In this document: positions 1 through 11,442 of the stretch, piece by piece
Layout of the letters: the number at the start of each line of letters is the position of its first letter
How positions within the stretch are numbered: the stretch's first letter is position 1
Origin: Citrobacter youngae
GTDB taxonomy: Bacteria; Pseudomonadota; Gammaproteobacteria; Enterobacterales; Enterobacteriaceae
Length of the DNA: 64,000 bases
Assembly (NCBI RefSeq): GCF_003818115.1
Contig: NZ_RPOI01000012.1
Location: 62,001 to 126,000, forward strand
Reading direction: 5' to 3'
Translations under genes and position numbers: made by a program
Notes under the pieces: generated by a model
Databases searched by the model: none
Told to the model about the DNA's origin: nothing
The model's input: the letters and a program-made list of their open reading frames with translations, nothing else

Positions 1-104
1 TGTCCAACTGTGCCAGAAAAATATGACAATAAACCGTCTGATAGCAAAGAGAAAGGGGGAGCGTAGATGAATACCGGAGATGTTAACCGGAAAAGGTATT
101 TATG

Positions 105-138
105 CCTGTAGACCGGAGGGTGAGATCCGGTTTACAGG
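105..138 (-). terminator. Hairpin downstream of purN
   Basis: Two 13-base arms (105-117 and 126-138) pair with one G-U and enclose an 8-base loop just after the purN stop. No clear T-run follows on the minus strand, so it may be a Rho-assisted terminator or a REP-like stem. In E. coli ppk lies downstream of purN; that gene would be outside the window. Nothing else is recognisable in positions 1-148. Confidence 0.5.
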
Positions 139-148
139 TTGGATTTTA

Positions 149-1914
<1,766 letters not shown>

Positions 1915-1986
1915 TCAAGTTTTATCTGCTGGTTTTTTCAGCATTTTACAATCATTTATCTATTTGTTTGAACTGCGCCACGAAAA

Positions 1987-2000
1987 TGAAACCGGGTACA
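1987..2000. promoter_or_regulatory. AscG-type operator, upstream copy (candidate)
   Basis: TGAAACCGGGTACA matches 12 of 14 positions of TGAAACCGGTTTCA, the palindrome I recall for AscG, the LacI-family repressor of E. coli beta-glucoside genes. A half site TGAAACC follows at 2011. It sits between purM and the 6-phospho-beta-glucosidase gene, which suggests substrate-dependent control of the latter. Confidence 0.5.
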
Positions 2001-2043
2001 GTCTTGTGCTTGAAACCTGCCAGCCGAATGCACAGTATCGTAC

Positions 2044-2057
2044 TGAAACCGGTTTCT
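2044..2057. promoter_or_regulatory. AscG-type operator, downstream copy (candidate)
   Basis: TGAAACCGGTTTCT contains the perfect 12-base palindrome GAAACCGGTTTC with the central CpG typical of LacI-family operators. It matches the AscG palindrome at 13 of 14 positions and starts 57 bp after the upstream copy. It lies about 190 bp before the beta-glucosidase ATG, with an ERIC between. Confidence 0.6.
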
Positions 2058-2079
2058 GTTTTCTGTTGCGGAGCTCATT

Positions 2080-2206
<127 letters not shown>

Positions 2207-2235
2207 GAGCGTTTTGCGCAGACTCATCACGATAG

Positions 2236-3675
<1,440 letters not shown>

Positions 3676-3693
3676 AATTCATAGCATTGATAA

Positions 3694-3724
3694 CAACCCC
3701 CGCACTTATTGTGGGGGTTGTTTT
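3694..3724 (+). terminator. Rho-independent terminator of the beta-glucosidase gene
   Basis: CAACCCCC (3694-3701) pairs with GGGGGTTG (3713-3720) and is followed by TTTT. It separates the glucosidase gene from the upp promoter. Confidence 0.85.
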
Positions 3725-3739
3725 ATACTCATCATCCAG

Positions 3740-3755
3740 ACGCAAACGATTTTGG
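3740..3755 (+). promoter_or_regulatory. PurR-like box upstream of upp (candidate)
   Basis: ACGCAAACGATTTTGG matches the pur box at 13 of 16 positions. It lies about 49 bp upstream of the upp -10 element and could link uracil salvage to purine supply. Binding is inferred from the match only. Confidence 0.45.
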
Positions 3756-3781
3756 TTGATCCATATCAAGCGTATGCAGTG

Positions 3782-3824
3782 TTGCGCCAGAGACGAAAAG
3801 CGGTATAATCCGGCGATTTTTTTT
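3782..3824 (+). promoter_or_regulatory. upp promoter with UTP-sensitive T-tract start
   Basis: A TTGCGC -35, a 16-bp spacer and a perfect TATAAT -10 (3804-3809) precede the initially transcribed sequence GATTTTTTTTG (3815-3825). In E. coli upp, a long T tract at this place allows UTP-dependent reiterative transcription: when UTP is high the polymerase adds Us without advancing and upp expression falls. The same arrangement with eight Ts is seen here. Confidence 0.8.
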
Positions 3825-3858
3825 GTGGTTGCCACTCGTCTGAGGAAAGGAGAAGAGT

Positions 3859-4485
3859 ATGAAGATCGTGGAAGTCAAACACCCACTCGTCAAACACAAG
3901 CTGGGACTGATGCGTGAAAACGACATCAGCACTAAACGCTTTCGTGAACTCGCCTCGGAAGTTGGCAGCCTGCTGACTTATGAAGCAACCGCTGGTCTGG
4001 AAACCGAAAAGGTGACCATCGAAGGCTGGAACGGTCCGGTTGAAGTTGACCAAATCAAAGGTAAAAAAATCACCGTTGTGCCAATCCTGCGTGCGGGCCT
4101 GGGCATGATGGAAGGCGTACTGGAAAACGTTCCGAGCGCGCGTATCAGCGTGGTGGGGATGTACCGTAACGAAGAGACGCTGGAGCCGGTTCCGTACTTC
4201 CAGAAGCTGGTTTCTAACATCGATGAGCGTATGGCGCTGATCGTTGACCCGATGCTGGCAACCGGCGGTTCCGTTATCGCTACCATCGACCTGCTGAAAA
4301 AAGCAGGCTGCAGCAGCATTAAAGTCCTGGTGCTGGTTGCAGCGCCGGAAGGTATCGCGGCGCTGGAAAAAGCGCACCCGGATGTTGAGCTGTACACTGC
4401 CTCCATCGATCAGGGACTGAACGAGCACGGATACATTATTCCGGGGCTCGGCGATGCCGGCGATAAGATTTTTGGTACCAAGTAA
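3859..4485 (+). CDS. upp: Uracil phosphoribosyltransferase
   Basis: Upp converts uracil and PRPP to UMP in pyrimidine salvage. The 208-residue product has the full family length. The PRPP-binding loop is visible in [18 protein letters not shown], and the C-terminal [16 protein letters not shown] is the uracil-binding end. The ATG follows AGGAAAGGAGAAG. It is the first gene of upp-uraA, with an intrinsic terminator between the two that probably lowers uraA expression. Confidence 0.98.
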   Translation: MKIVEVKHPLVKHKLGLMRENDISTKRFRELASEVGSLLTYEATAGLETEKVTIEGWNGPVEVDQIKGKKITVVPILRAGLGMMEGVLENVPSARISVVGMYRNEETLEPVPYFQKLVSNIDERMALIVDPMLATGGSVIATIDLLKKAGCSSIKVLVLVAAPEGIAALEKAHPDVELYTASIDQGLNEHGYIIPGLGDAGDKIFGTK

Positions 4486-4502
4486 ACGAATAAGTGAAAA
4501 GA

Positions 4503-4530
4503 AGCCGACTTTAAGAGTCGGCTTTTTTTT
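4503..4530 (+). terminator. Intercistronic terminator between upp and uraA
   Basis: AGCCGACT (4503-4510) pairs with AGTCGGCT (4516-4523), followed by a long T-run. Since uraA starts 51 bp later with no obvious promoter, partial readthrough is likely. Confidence 0.85.
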
Positions 4531-4581
4531 GAATAAAACAACCCAATCGCTAATAACAAACAACACTCAGAGGAAAACACT

Positions 4582-5871
4582 ATGACGCGCCGTGCTATCG
4601 GGGTGAGTGAAAGACCGCCGCTTTTACAGACAATCCCGCTTAGTTTGCAGCACCTGTTCGCCATGTTTGGCGCAACGGTACTGGTGCCAGTCCTGTTTCA
4701 TATCAACCCAGCTACCGTTCTGCTGTTTAACGGCATTGGTACGTTACTGTATCTCTTTATTTGCAAAGGAAAAATTCCGGCTTACCTCGGTTCAAGCTTT
4801 GCGTTCATTTCCCCGGTTCTGCTGCTGCTCCCGCTAGGGTATGAAGTGGCGCTGGGCGGTTTCATTATGTGTGGCATCCTGTTCTGCCTGGTTTCGTTCA
4901 TCGTTAAGAAAGCCGGTACTGGCTGGCTGGATGTGATGTTCCCGCCGGCGGCGATGGGCGCAATCGTTGCCGTCATCGGTCTGGAGCTGGCGGGTGTCGC
5001 TGCGGGTATGGCGGGATTACTGCCTGCTGAAGGACAAGCGCCAGACTCAACAACCATCATCATCTCAATGGTGACGCTGGCGGTGACGGTATTTGGTTCC
5101 GTACTGTTCCGTGGCTTTATGGCGATTATCCCGATTTTGATTGGGGTGCTGGCCGGGTACGCGCTCTCCTTCGTGATGGGCGTCGTGGACACTACGCCGA
5201 TAGCGCAGGCCCACTGGTTTGCGCTGCCAACGTTTTACACGCCGCGCTTTGAATGGGTCGCTATTCTGACCATTCTGCCTGCGGCGCTGGTGGTGATTGC
5301 TGAACACGTCGGCCACCTGGTGGTAACGGCGAATATCGTGAAAAAAGATTTGATTCGCGATCCTGGCCTGCATCGTTCTATGTTTGCTAACGGCCTGTCG
5401 ACGGTGATCTCCGGCTTCTTCGGTTCGACGCCTAACACCACCTACGGCGAAAACATCGGCGTCATGGCGATTACCCGCGTTTACAGTACCTGGGTTATTG
5501 GCGGCGCGGCGATTTTCGCCATTCTGCTCTCCTGCGTGGGTAAACTGGCTGCGGCGATCCAAATTATTCCACTGCCGGTCATGGGCGGTGTATCTCTGCT
5601 GCTGTACGGCGTGATTGGCGCTTCCGGTATTCGCGTACTGATCGAGTCAAAAGTTGACTACAACAAAGCACAGAACCTGATCCTGACCTCGGTCATTTTG
5701 ATCATCGGCGTCAGCGGCGCGAAAGTTCACATCGGTGCTGCTGAGCTGAAAGGCATGGCGCTGGCGACCATTGTGGGTGTCTGTCTGAGCCTGATTTTCA
5801 AAGTTATCAGCCTGCTGCGTCCGGAAGAAGTGGTGCTCGACGCCAAAGATGCCGACACTGAGCAACAGTAA
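4582..5871 (+). CDS. uraA: Uracil:proton symporter
   Basis: UraA imports uracil across the inner membrane with protons. The 429-residue protein is a nucleobase-ascorbate transporter with about 14 hydrophobic segments. The family motif FGSTPNTTYGENIGVMAITR is visible in the middle third, and the acidic substrate-site residue in VIAEHVGHL just before it. The ATG follows CAGAGGAAAAC. Its location behind upp couples uptake to phosphoribosylation. A GC-rich hairpin follows the stop. Confidence 0.97.
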   Translation: MTRRAIGVSERPPLLQTIPLSLQHLFAMFGATVLVPVLFHINPATVLLFNGIGTLLYLFICKGKIPAYLGSSFAFISPVLLLLPLGYEVALGGFIMCGILFCLVSFIVKKAGTGWLDVMFPPAAMGAIVAVIGLELAGVAAGMAGLLPAEGQAPDSTTIIISMVTLAVTVFGSVLFRGFMAIIPILIGVLAGYALSFVMGVVDTTPIAQAHWFALPTFYTPRFEWVAILTILPAALVVIAEHVGHLVVTANIVKKDLIRDPGLHRSMFANGLSTVISGFFGSTPNTTYGENIGVMAITRVYSTWVIGGAAIFAILLSCVGKLAAAIQIIPLPVMGGVSLLLYGVIGASGIRVLIESKVDYNKAQNLILTSVILIIGVSGAKVHIGAAELKGMALATIVGVCLSLIFKVISLLRPEEVVLDAKDADTEQQ

Positions 5872-5878
5872 ACCTTTG

Positions 5879-5901
5879 ACCGGGCGGCGATGCTGCCCGG
5901 T
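5879..5901 (+). terminator. Hairpin after uraA
   Basis: ACCGGGC (5879-5885) pairs with GCCCGGT (5895-5901). Only a few Ts follow, so termination may be weak. Confidence 0.5.
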
Positions 5902-5966
5902 TCTATCGCGACGCATTTCTGTGTTAAACTCAACGCGATTTTATGAAATCCTGGGTTGAGGTATCT

Positions 5967-6668
5967 CTGAACACACCGGCACAGCTCTCTTTGCCACTTT
6001 ATCTTCCTGACGACGAAACTTTCGCAAGTTTCTGGCCGGGGGATAACTCCTCTTTACTGGCTGCACTGCAAAACGTGCTGCGTCAGGAACATAGCGGGTA
6101 TATTTATCTCTGGTCTCGTGAAGGCGCTGGCCGTAGTCATTTGCTGCATGCAGCCTGTGCGGAACTGTCCGCGCGCGGCGATGCGGTAGGCTACGTACCG
6201 CTCGACAAACGCACCTGGTTCGTCCCCGAGGTGCTCGACGGGATGGAGCATTTATCGCTGGTATGCATCGATAACATCGAATGTGTGGCCGGTGATTCGC
6301 TGTGGGAAATGGCGATCTTTGATCTCTACAACCGTATCCTGGAGTCGGGGAAAACACGCCTGCTGATCACCGGCGATCGCCCGCCAAGACAGCTAAATCT
6401 GGGATTGCCGGATCTCGCCTCGCGTCTGGACTGGGGACAAATCTACAAGCTACAGCCGCTTTCTGATGAAGATAAACTGCAGGCGTTGCAATTACGCGCC
6501 AGGCTACGTGGGTTTGAACTGCCGGAAGATGTGGGACGCTTCCTGCTTAAGCGTCTGGATCGGGAAATGCGTACGCTGTTTATGACGCTGGATCAGCTTG
6601 ATCACGCATCGATCACCGCCCAGCGAAAGCTGACCATTCCGTTCGTAAAAGAAATTCTGAAGCTGTAA
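5967..6668 (+). CDS. hda: DnaA-related regulatory inactivator Hda, CTG start
   Basis: Hda binds the DNA-loaded beta clamp and stimulates hydrolysis of DnaA-bound ATP, preventing re-initiation of replication. The clamp-binding motif QLSLPL lies at residues 5-10. The AAA+ domain shows a degenerate Walker A ([12 protein letters not shown]), Walker B (SLVCIDNIE) and sensor/arginine-finger region ([10 protein letters not shown]). I choose the CTG at 5967 because GAGGT lies 4 bases before it and the product is then 233 residues, as in E. coli, where CUG initiation of hda has been reported. The ATG 24 bases upstream lacks a ribosome-binding site. Confidence 0.93.
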   Translation: MNTPAQLSLPLYLPDDETFASFWPGDNSSLLAALQNVLRQEHSGYIYLWSREGAGRSHLLHAACAELSARGDAVGYVPLDKRTWFVPEVLDGMEHLSLVCIDNIECVAGDSLWEMAIFDLYNRILESGKTRLLITGDRPPRQLNLGLPDLASRLDWGQIYKLQPLSDEDKLQALQLRARLRGFELPEDVGRFLLKRLDREMRTLFMTLDQLDHASITAQRKLTIPFVKEILKL

Positions 6669-6670
6669 GC

Positions 6671-6692
6671 GCCGCAGCCGGAAAACTGCGGC
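6671..6692. terminator. Hairpin between convergent hda and yfgD
   Basis: GCCGCAG (6671-6677) pairs with CTGCGGC (6686-6692) with an 8-base loop. It lies between two convergent genes and may serve both. Confidence 0.5.
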
Positions 6693-6702
6693 AGTCTTAA
6701 GA

Positions 6703-7062
6703 TTAACCGACGATTTCCAGTACCTGCTCCGGCGGACGTCCAATTCGAGCCTGACCTTTGGCAACTACGATCGGGCGCTCCATCAGTTTCGGGTTTTCCA
6801 CTATTGCCTGAATCAGCGCATCTTCACTCAGGTTTTTGTCCGCCAGGTTAAGCGACTTATAGAGATCTTCTTTCTGGCGCATCAGCTCACGCGCGCTGGA
6901 CATACCCAGCATCTGCAGAAGTTCACGCAGAGTCGCGGCGTCAGCCGGGGTTTCCAGATACAGCACCACTTCCGGGTCCACGCCGTTGGACTTCAGTAAT
7001 TCCAGCGTTTCACGGCTCTTGGAGCAGCGTGGGTTATGGTAGATTTTAATCGCGTCTGACAT
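6703..7062 (-). CDS. yfgD: ArsC-family thioredoxin-fold protein YfgD
   Basis: The 119-residue protein belongs to the glutaredoxin-dependent arsenate reductase (ArsC) family, with the active-site cysteine C13 in YHNPRCSKSRE. The conserved KLMERPIVV and GRPPEQVLEI segments are present. No ars genes adjoin, so a role in arsenate detoxification is unproven; the E. coli homologue has no settled function. It lies 12 bp downstream of bepA and is probably cotranscribed with it. Confidence 0.9.
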   Translation of the reverse strand: MSDAIKIYHNPRCSKSRETLELLKSNGVDPEVVLYLETPADAATLRELLQMLGMSSARELMRQKEDLYKSLNLADKNLSEDALIQAIVENPKLMERPIVVAKGQARIGRPPEQVLEIVG

Positions 7063-7074
7063 TTTTCTTTCCTG

Positions 7075-8538
7075 TTACATCTTGGTGTACGGTTTAAAGC
7101 GCTCTTGCAGCTGGCGTAGCTGGTCGATACGGGCATCGTATCTGGCCTGCTGCTGGCTGCCCAGTTTCACCTGAGAGCTTGCGCTGCTGAGCATTGAAAT
7201 CGCCTGATCCAGACGTCCGGCGAGGGCATACCCTTCTGCGCGCGCCGCCAGCTCCTGATCGCGGTTATTCAGGTTGGCTTCCGTTTGCGCTAACAAATCC
7301 CAGCCGTTAGGGTCGTCCTTATGGTTAAACGTATAGCGATTCAGGATGGTCGCCGCCTCTTTGGCTTGTCCACCCTGTAAATACGCATTCGCCAGGTTGA
7401 GCTGCAGTACCGGGTTAGTGCGCAGGTCGCGGGCGTTTTTCAGGCGGTTAATGGCATCACTGGTTTTCTTCTGGCCGAGATCGATATCCGTTGCCAGGTC
7501 GAGATACCAGGCATTATTTGGATCTGCCGCGAGCAGCGGCTGTAGCGCTTTACGTGCTTCGTCATATTTGCTGGCTTCCATCGCCTGTAATGCCCGGCCA
7601 TACTGGGCTGCACGTTGTTCACGTACGTTGCCTTTCGACCAGTTATCCAGTAGATCGCTGGTTAACTGGTTGCGACCCGAGTTGTACATGCCTAAGGTTC
7701 GCGCCTTGGCCAGATAAAAATCTTCCGACGATTGGACGACCACCGGACGCATCTGGTTGGCGCGGTTACGGGCATCCGCCAGACGGCTTTCAGGCAGGGG
7801 GTGAGTCAGCAAAATTTCCGGCGGACGCGAAGAGTAACGAGCCTGATCGAGCAGTTTTTCGAGGAACGTTGGCATGGCCTGAGGATCAAAGCCCGAACGT
7901 TGCAGTACCTGAATACCGATGCGGTCTGCTTCCTGTTCATTTTGTTGCGTAAAGCTAATCATCCCCTGGCGAGTACCCGCCAGCGTACCGGTTAACGCCG
8001 CCATCCCTGCCTGCGGGCTGGCCATTGCTAATAAAATCGAGCCTAATGCGCCAACCCATGTCAGCGGTGCGCTGCGTTTCTGATCTTCCATCGCGCGCGC
8101 CAGGTGGCGCTGCGTGACGTGGGAGATTTCGTGCGCCATGACCGATGCTAACTGGCTTTCGTTATCGGAATAGCGGAATAGCGCGGAGTGCAAAACAACG
8201 TTGCCGCCAAAGAAAGCAAAGGCGTTGATTTCATCGTTGTTAATCAAAAAGAAGGTGAAGGGCGTTTTTACCGAGTCGGCGTGCGAAACCAGACGCATAC
8301 CCAGAGAATTAATGTATTGGGTCAGCAGTGGATCGTTAATTAATGGCGCACTACCGCGCAACTGGCGTACGTAATAATCGCCCATCTGCATTTCCTGTCC
8401 TATGGAAAGCGTACTCCCTGCCGAGGTTCCCATATCAGGCAGGGTGTCCGCGGTGTCTGCAAATGCGGGCGCGACCTGACCGATGGTCAGTGCGGCAATG
8501 AGGGTAGCAACCAGGTTTTTTTTCAACTGCCTGAACAT
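7075..8538 (-). CDS. bepA: Periplasmic beta-barrel assembly-enhancing protease/chaperone BepA
   Basis: BepA promotes LptD maturation and degrades misassembled outer membrane proteins. With the ATG at 8538 the product is 487 residues, as in E. coli, beginning with a signal peptide ending near QVAPAFA. The M48 metalloprotease motif HEISH gives H136, E137 and H140, with the third zinc ligand E201 in NEQEAD. The C-terminal third is TPR-like ([20 protein letters not shown]). An in-frame ATG 72 bases upstream would spoil the signal peptide and overlap the promoter. A sigma-E-like promoter precedes it. Confidence 0.96.
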   Translation of the reverse strand: MFRQLKKNLVATLIAALTIGQVAPAFADTADTLPDMGTSAGSTLSIGQEMQMGDYYVRQLRGSAPLINDPLLTQYINSLGMRLVSHADSVKTPFTFFLINNDEINAFAFFGGNVVLHSALFRYSDNESQLASVMAHEISHVTQRHLARAMEDQKRSAPLTWVGALGSILLAMASPQAGMAALTGTLAGTRQGMISFTQQNEQEADRIGIQVLQRSGFDPQAMPTFLEKLLDQARYSSRPPEILLTHPLPESRLADARNRANQMRPVVVQSSEDFYLAKARTLGMYNSGRNQLTSDLLDNWSKGNVREQRAAQYGRALQAMEASKYDEARKALQPLLAADPNNAWYLDLATDIDLGQKKTSDAINRLKNARDLRTNPVLQLNLANAYLQGGQAKEAATILNRYTFNHKDDPNGWDLLAQTEANLNNRDQELAARAEGYALAGRLDQAISMLSSASSQVKLGSQQQARYDARIDQLRQLQERFKPYTKM

Positions 8539-8572
8539 AACCTCTGTCCTGTATTCTTTTTTGAGATAGCCA

Positions 8573-8599
8573 TTTGACCAATGCCGTGAAGTATCGTTC
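8573..8599 (-). promoter_or_regulatory. Sigma-E-type promoter of bepA (candidate)
   Basis: On the minus strand GAACGA (8594-8599) and TCAAA (8573-8577) are separated by 16 bases, matching the sigma-E GAACTT and TCAAA elements at 4 of 6 and 5 of 5 positions. E. coli bepA (yfgC) is a known sigma-E regulon member, which fits. Confidence 0.55.
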
Positions 8600-8764
8600 A
8601 CACTCCGCAAGCTTACGGAGTGTAACTGTGAAACCTGACGATGAACACCCAGGAAAAATGTCTTTTCACTTTGCGTAATCAGTCATAAAAAGCGAAGTCT
8701 TTTTTGTGACATTTCGATACAATTCGGGATCGCAATCCCGCTATTGAGGTTCAGGGAAGGTTTT

Positions 8765-9829
8765 ATGCTCGAAATGTTGACGCAATGGTATCGCCGCCGC
8801 TTTAGCGACCCAGAGGCTATTGCCTTGCTGATTATTCTGGTTGCCGGTTTTGGCATCCTGTTCTTCTTTAGTGGTCTGTTGGCGCCGCTGCTGGTCGCGA
8901 TTGTGCTGGCTTATCTGCTGGAATGGCCTACCGCCCGGCTGGAAAATATCGGTTGCTCGCGGCGCTGGGCGACGTCAATTGTGCTGGTGGTGTTTGTCGG
9001 TATTTTACTGCTGATGGCGTTTGTGGTGATGCCCGTTGCATGGCAGCAGGGGATCTATCTGATCCGCGACATGCCCGGCATGCTTAATAAATTGTCTGAT
9101 TTTGCCGCCACCTTGCCTCGGCGTTATCCGGCGCTGATGGATGCGGGCATCATTGATGCGATGGCGGAAAATATGCGCTCGCGAATGCTCACCATGGGCG
9201 ATTCAGTGGTGAAATATTCGCTGGCTTCTCTGGTTGGGTTGTTGACGCTGGCGGTCTATCTGGTGCTTGTCCCACTGATGGTATTCTTTTTGGTGAAGGA
9301 TAAAAGCCAGATGTTGAATGCTGTGCGCCGGGTGCTGCCGCGAAATCGTGGACTGGCAGGACAGGTCTGGAAAGAAATGAACCAGCAAATCACCAACTAT
9401 ATCCGCGGTAAAGTACTGGAGATGGTGGTGGTCGGTGTTGCAACCTGGCTGGGCTTCCTGATGTTTGGCCTTAACTACTCTCTGCTGCTGGCGGTGCTGG
9501 TCGGGTTCTCTGTGCTGATCCCGTATATCGGCGCTTTTGTGGTGACGATTCCGGTGGTTGGCGTGGCGCTGTTTCAGTTCGGGCTTGGCACCGAGTTCTG
9601 GAGCTGTTTTGCCGTGTACCTGATAATCCAGGCGCTGGACGGCAATCTGCTGGTTCCCGTACTCTTCTCCGAAGCCGTAAATTTGCATCCGCTGGTCATT
9701 ATTCTCTCAGTCGTAATATTCGGTGGCCTGTGGGGATTCTGGGGCGTTTTCTTTGCCATTCCGCTGGCGACGCTAATCAAAGCCGTGGTGCATGCCTGGC
9801 CGGATGGTCAGACGGTTGACGATCGCTAA
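8765..9829 (+). CDS. perM: AI-2E family transporter / putative permease PerM
   Basis: The 354-residue inner membrane protein belongs to the AI-2 exporter (UPF0118) family, with hydrophobic segments at the N-terminus (residues about 17-55), at about 62-88 and a cluster in the C-terminal half. The conserved GLWGFWGVFFAIPLATLIKA closes the protein. The ATG at 8765 follows AGGGAAGG; an upstream in-frame ATG at 8744 has no ribosome-binding site. It is divergent from bepA, as in E. coli. The transported substrate is not established. Confidence 0.93.
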   Translation: MLEMLTQWYRRRFSDPEAIALLIILVAGFGILFFFSGLLAPLLVAIVLAYLLEWPTARLENIGCSRRWATSIVLVVFVGILLLMAFVVMPVAWQQGIYLIRDMPGMLNKLSDFAATLPRRYPALMDAGIIDAMAENMRSRMLTMGDSVVKYSLASLVGLLTLAVYLVLVPLMVFFLVKDKSQMLNAVRRVLPRNRGLAGQVWKEMNQQITNYIRGKVLEMVVVGVATWLGFLMFGLNYSLLLAVLVGFSVLIPYIGAFVVTIPVVGVALFQFGLGTEFWSCFAVYLIIQALDGNLLVPVLFSEAVNLHPLVIILSVVIFGGLWGFWGVFFAIPLATLIKAVVHAWPDGQTVDDR

Positions 9830-9834
9830 TCCGT

Positions 9835-9865
9835 CAGTTCCGACGGCATAACGCCGTCGGAACTG
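9835..9865 (+). terminator. Strong hairpin after perM
   Basis: Two perfect 13-base arms (9835-9847 and 9853-9865; CAGTTCCGACGGC and its complement) enclose a 5-base loop. Few Ts follow. It lies right behind the perM stop and before the yjiG remnant. The remaining bases up to 9996 show no other clear feature. Confidence 0.6.
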
Positions 9866-9996
9866 AACTTATCTGACTTCTATCCACACTTTCTGAGTAA
9901 TTTCCTCCGGTATCGTTTTTCTCCGTGTTTGTCTTTAATTTGGTCCTCCTGATGTTTTTTTCGTTACGCAAGGAATAAGACCAGCAGGAGAATTAA

Positions 9997-10257
9997 ATGG
10001 GCCACAACACACACGCGCAACAAAAAGTGGGATGGGGCGGCGTCGGCGTTTGTGCCAGTCTGGTTGTTGCTGGTACGCTTTCGGGACATGATGCGACTGT
10101 ATTGCTACCGGCTATCTACCTGATGGGCAATCCGGTGCAAAATGTGGGACGCTGCCTGGGAACTGCGGGGGGCCATCCCCGTTACTACCCGCTGATTATT
10201 GCGGTATGCGTCATTAATGCGCTGCTCTCTATTTGGGTTATGCAGGTAATTGCCTGA
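9997..10257 (+). pseudogene. Truncated yjiG (C-terminal half) fused to a foreign N-terminus
   Basis: Residues about 16-86 match from memory the C-terminal half of E. coli YjiG (153 residues), an inner membrane protein of the SpmB type: PAIYLMGNPVQNVGRCLGT and CVINALLSIWVMQ are nearly identical. About 84 N-terminal residues are missing. The first 15 codons (MGHNTHAQQKVGWGG) do not belong to YjiG and could be the start of YjiH, which precedes yjiG in E. coli; this is inference. The reading frame is open and has CAGGAG 6 bases before the ATG, so a short two-helix protein could be made, but loss of function is likely. iadA starts 11 bp later, as in the E. coli yjiH-yjiG-iadA cluster. Confidence 0.75.
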
Positions 10258-10268
10258 CAAGGAAGGTT

Positions 10269-11432
10269 ATGAACTGTTCCATTCTTAATTTGACGTTGTT
10301 CCGGCAGGGACACGTGTACGCGCCGGAAGATTTAGGGCGACAGGATATACTGGTCTCCGGCAGTAAAATTGTCGCCATCGCCCCGTCTATCGCAGCAGAA
10401 GATTTTCCCGGTTGTGAGTGCATCAACCTTGATGGGGCAATTGTTTGTCCCGGCTTTATCGATCAGCACGTCCATCTGATTGGCGGTGGCGGAGAGGCAG
10501 GGCCACATACCCGCACGCCGGAAGTGCGCTTGTCACGACTGGTGGAAGCTGGCGTCACCTCGGTGGTGGGATTGCTGGGTACCGATGGCATCACCCGTCA
10601 CCCGGAATCGCTGCTGGCGAAAACACGTGCGCTGGAGTTTGAAGGCATCAGCGCATGGATGCTGACCGGGGCTTATTCTCTGCCATCGCCGACCATCACC
10701 GGCAGTATCGATCGCGACGTGGCGCTGATCGATAAAGTCATTGGCGTGAAATGTGCGGTTTCGGACCATCGTTCCTCCGCCCCGGACACCTCGGCGCTGG
10801 CGAACATGGCGGCGCAGTCGCGGGTAGGTGGATTGTTAGGGCGCAAACCGGGGGTAAGCGTTTTCCACATGGGTGACAGCCCGCGCATGCTGGAGCCGTT
10901 GTACAACATCCTCGAGTGCTGTGATGTCCCGATTACCAAACTGTTGCCAACGCATGTTAATCGTGCGGAACCGCTGTTCCAGGCGGCGCTGGAGTATGCC
11001 CGCCAGGGCGGTTATATCGATATCACCAGCAGCATTGATGAGCCTGTTGATCCGGCAATGGCGATTGCTACAGCGTTGCGCCAGAACGTGCCACTGTCGC
11101 GCATTACCCTGAGCTCGGATGGCAACGGCAGCCAGCCGGAATTTGATGAGTTAGGTAATCTCACCGGTATCGGTGTCGCGGGGTTTGAATCACTGGCGGA
11201 AACGGTGCGCCAGTTGGTGAAAGTTCATGCCATACCGCTGGAACAGGCGCTGTGTCCGCTGACGCGTACGGTCGCAGAATTTTTGGGACTAGAGCATAAA
11301 GGGCGTTTGGCGGTGGGATGCGATGCGGACATTCTGGTGCTGAACGACGCGCTGGAAGTGAATTACCTTTGGGCAAAGGGGAAAGCCATGGTGAAAGAGA
11401 AGCAAGCGTGTGTAAAAGGAACGTTTGAATAA
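10269..11432 (+). CDS. iadA: Isoaspartyl dipeptidase
   Basis: IadA hydrolyses beta-aspartyl dipeptides released from damaged proteins. The 387-residue protein is an amidohydrolase with H67 and H69 in DQHVHL, the lysine that is carboxylated at K161 in GVKCAVSDHR, and H200 and H229 completing the dinuclear zinc site; LSSDGNGSQP carries the catalytic aspartate. The ATG at 10269 follows AAGGAAGG, and an upstream in-frame ATG within yjiG is less likely. E. coli iadA sits far away beside yjiGH; here it lies between perM and bcp, where E. coli K-12 has hyf. Confidence 0.94.
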   Translation: MNCSILNLTLFRQGHVYAPEDLGRQDILVSGSKIVAIAPSIAAEDFPGCECINLDGAIVCPGFIDQHVHLIGGGGEAGPHTRTPEVRLSRLVEAGVTSVVGLLGTDGITRHPESLLAKTRALEFEGISAWMLTGAYSLPSPTITGSIDRDVALIDKVIGVKCAVSDHRSSAPDTSALANMAAQSRVGGLLGRKPGVSVFHMGDSPRMLEPLYNILECCDVPITKLLPTHVNRAEPLFQAALEYARQGGYIDITSSIDEPVDPAMAIATALRQNVPLSRITLSSDGNGSQPEFDELGNLTGIGVAGFESLAETVRQLVKVHAIPLEQALCPLTRTVAEFLGLEHKGRLAVGCDADILVLNDALEVNYLWAKGKAMVKEKQACVKGTFE

Positions 11433-11442
11433 ACGACCTTTA

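Noticed and set aside
1-60. Possible Pho box for a ppk gene beyond the left edge
   Set aside because: TTGTCAT and CTGGCAC on the minus strand look like Pho half-sites, but their spacing is 6 rather than 4 bases and the downstream gene is not in the window.
9942-9990. Stem hiding the ribosome-binding site of the yjiG remnant
   Set aside because: CTCCTG and CAGGAG can pair over only 6 bp with a 33-base loop, and the flanking GGTC and GACC are in the wrong order to extend the stem.
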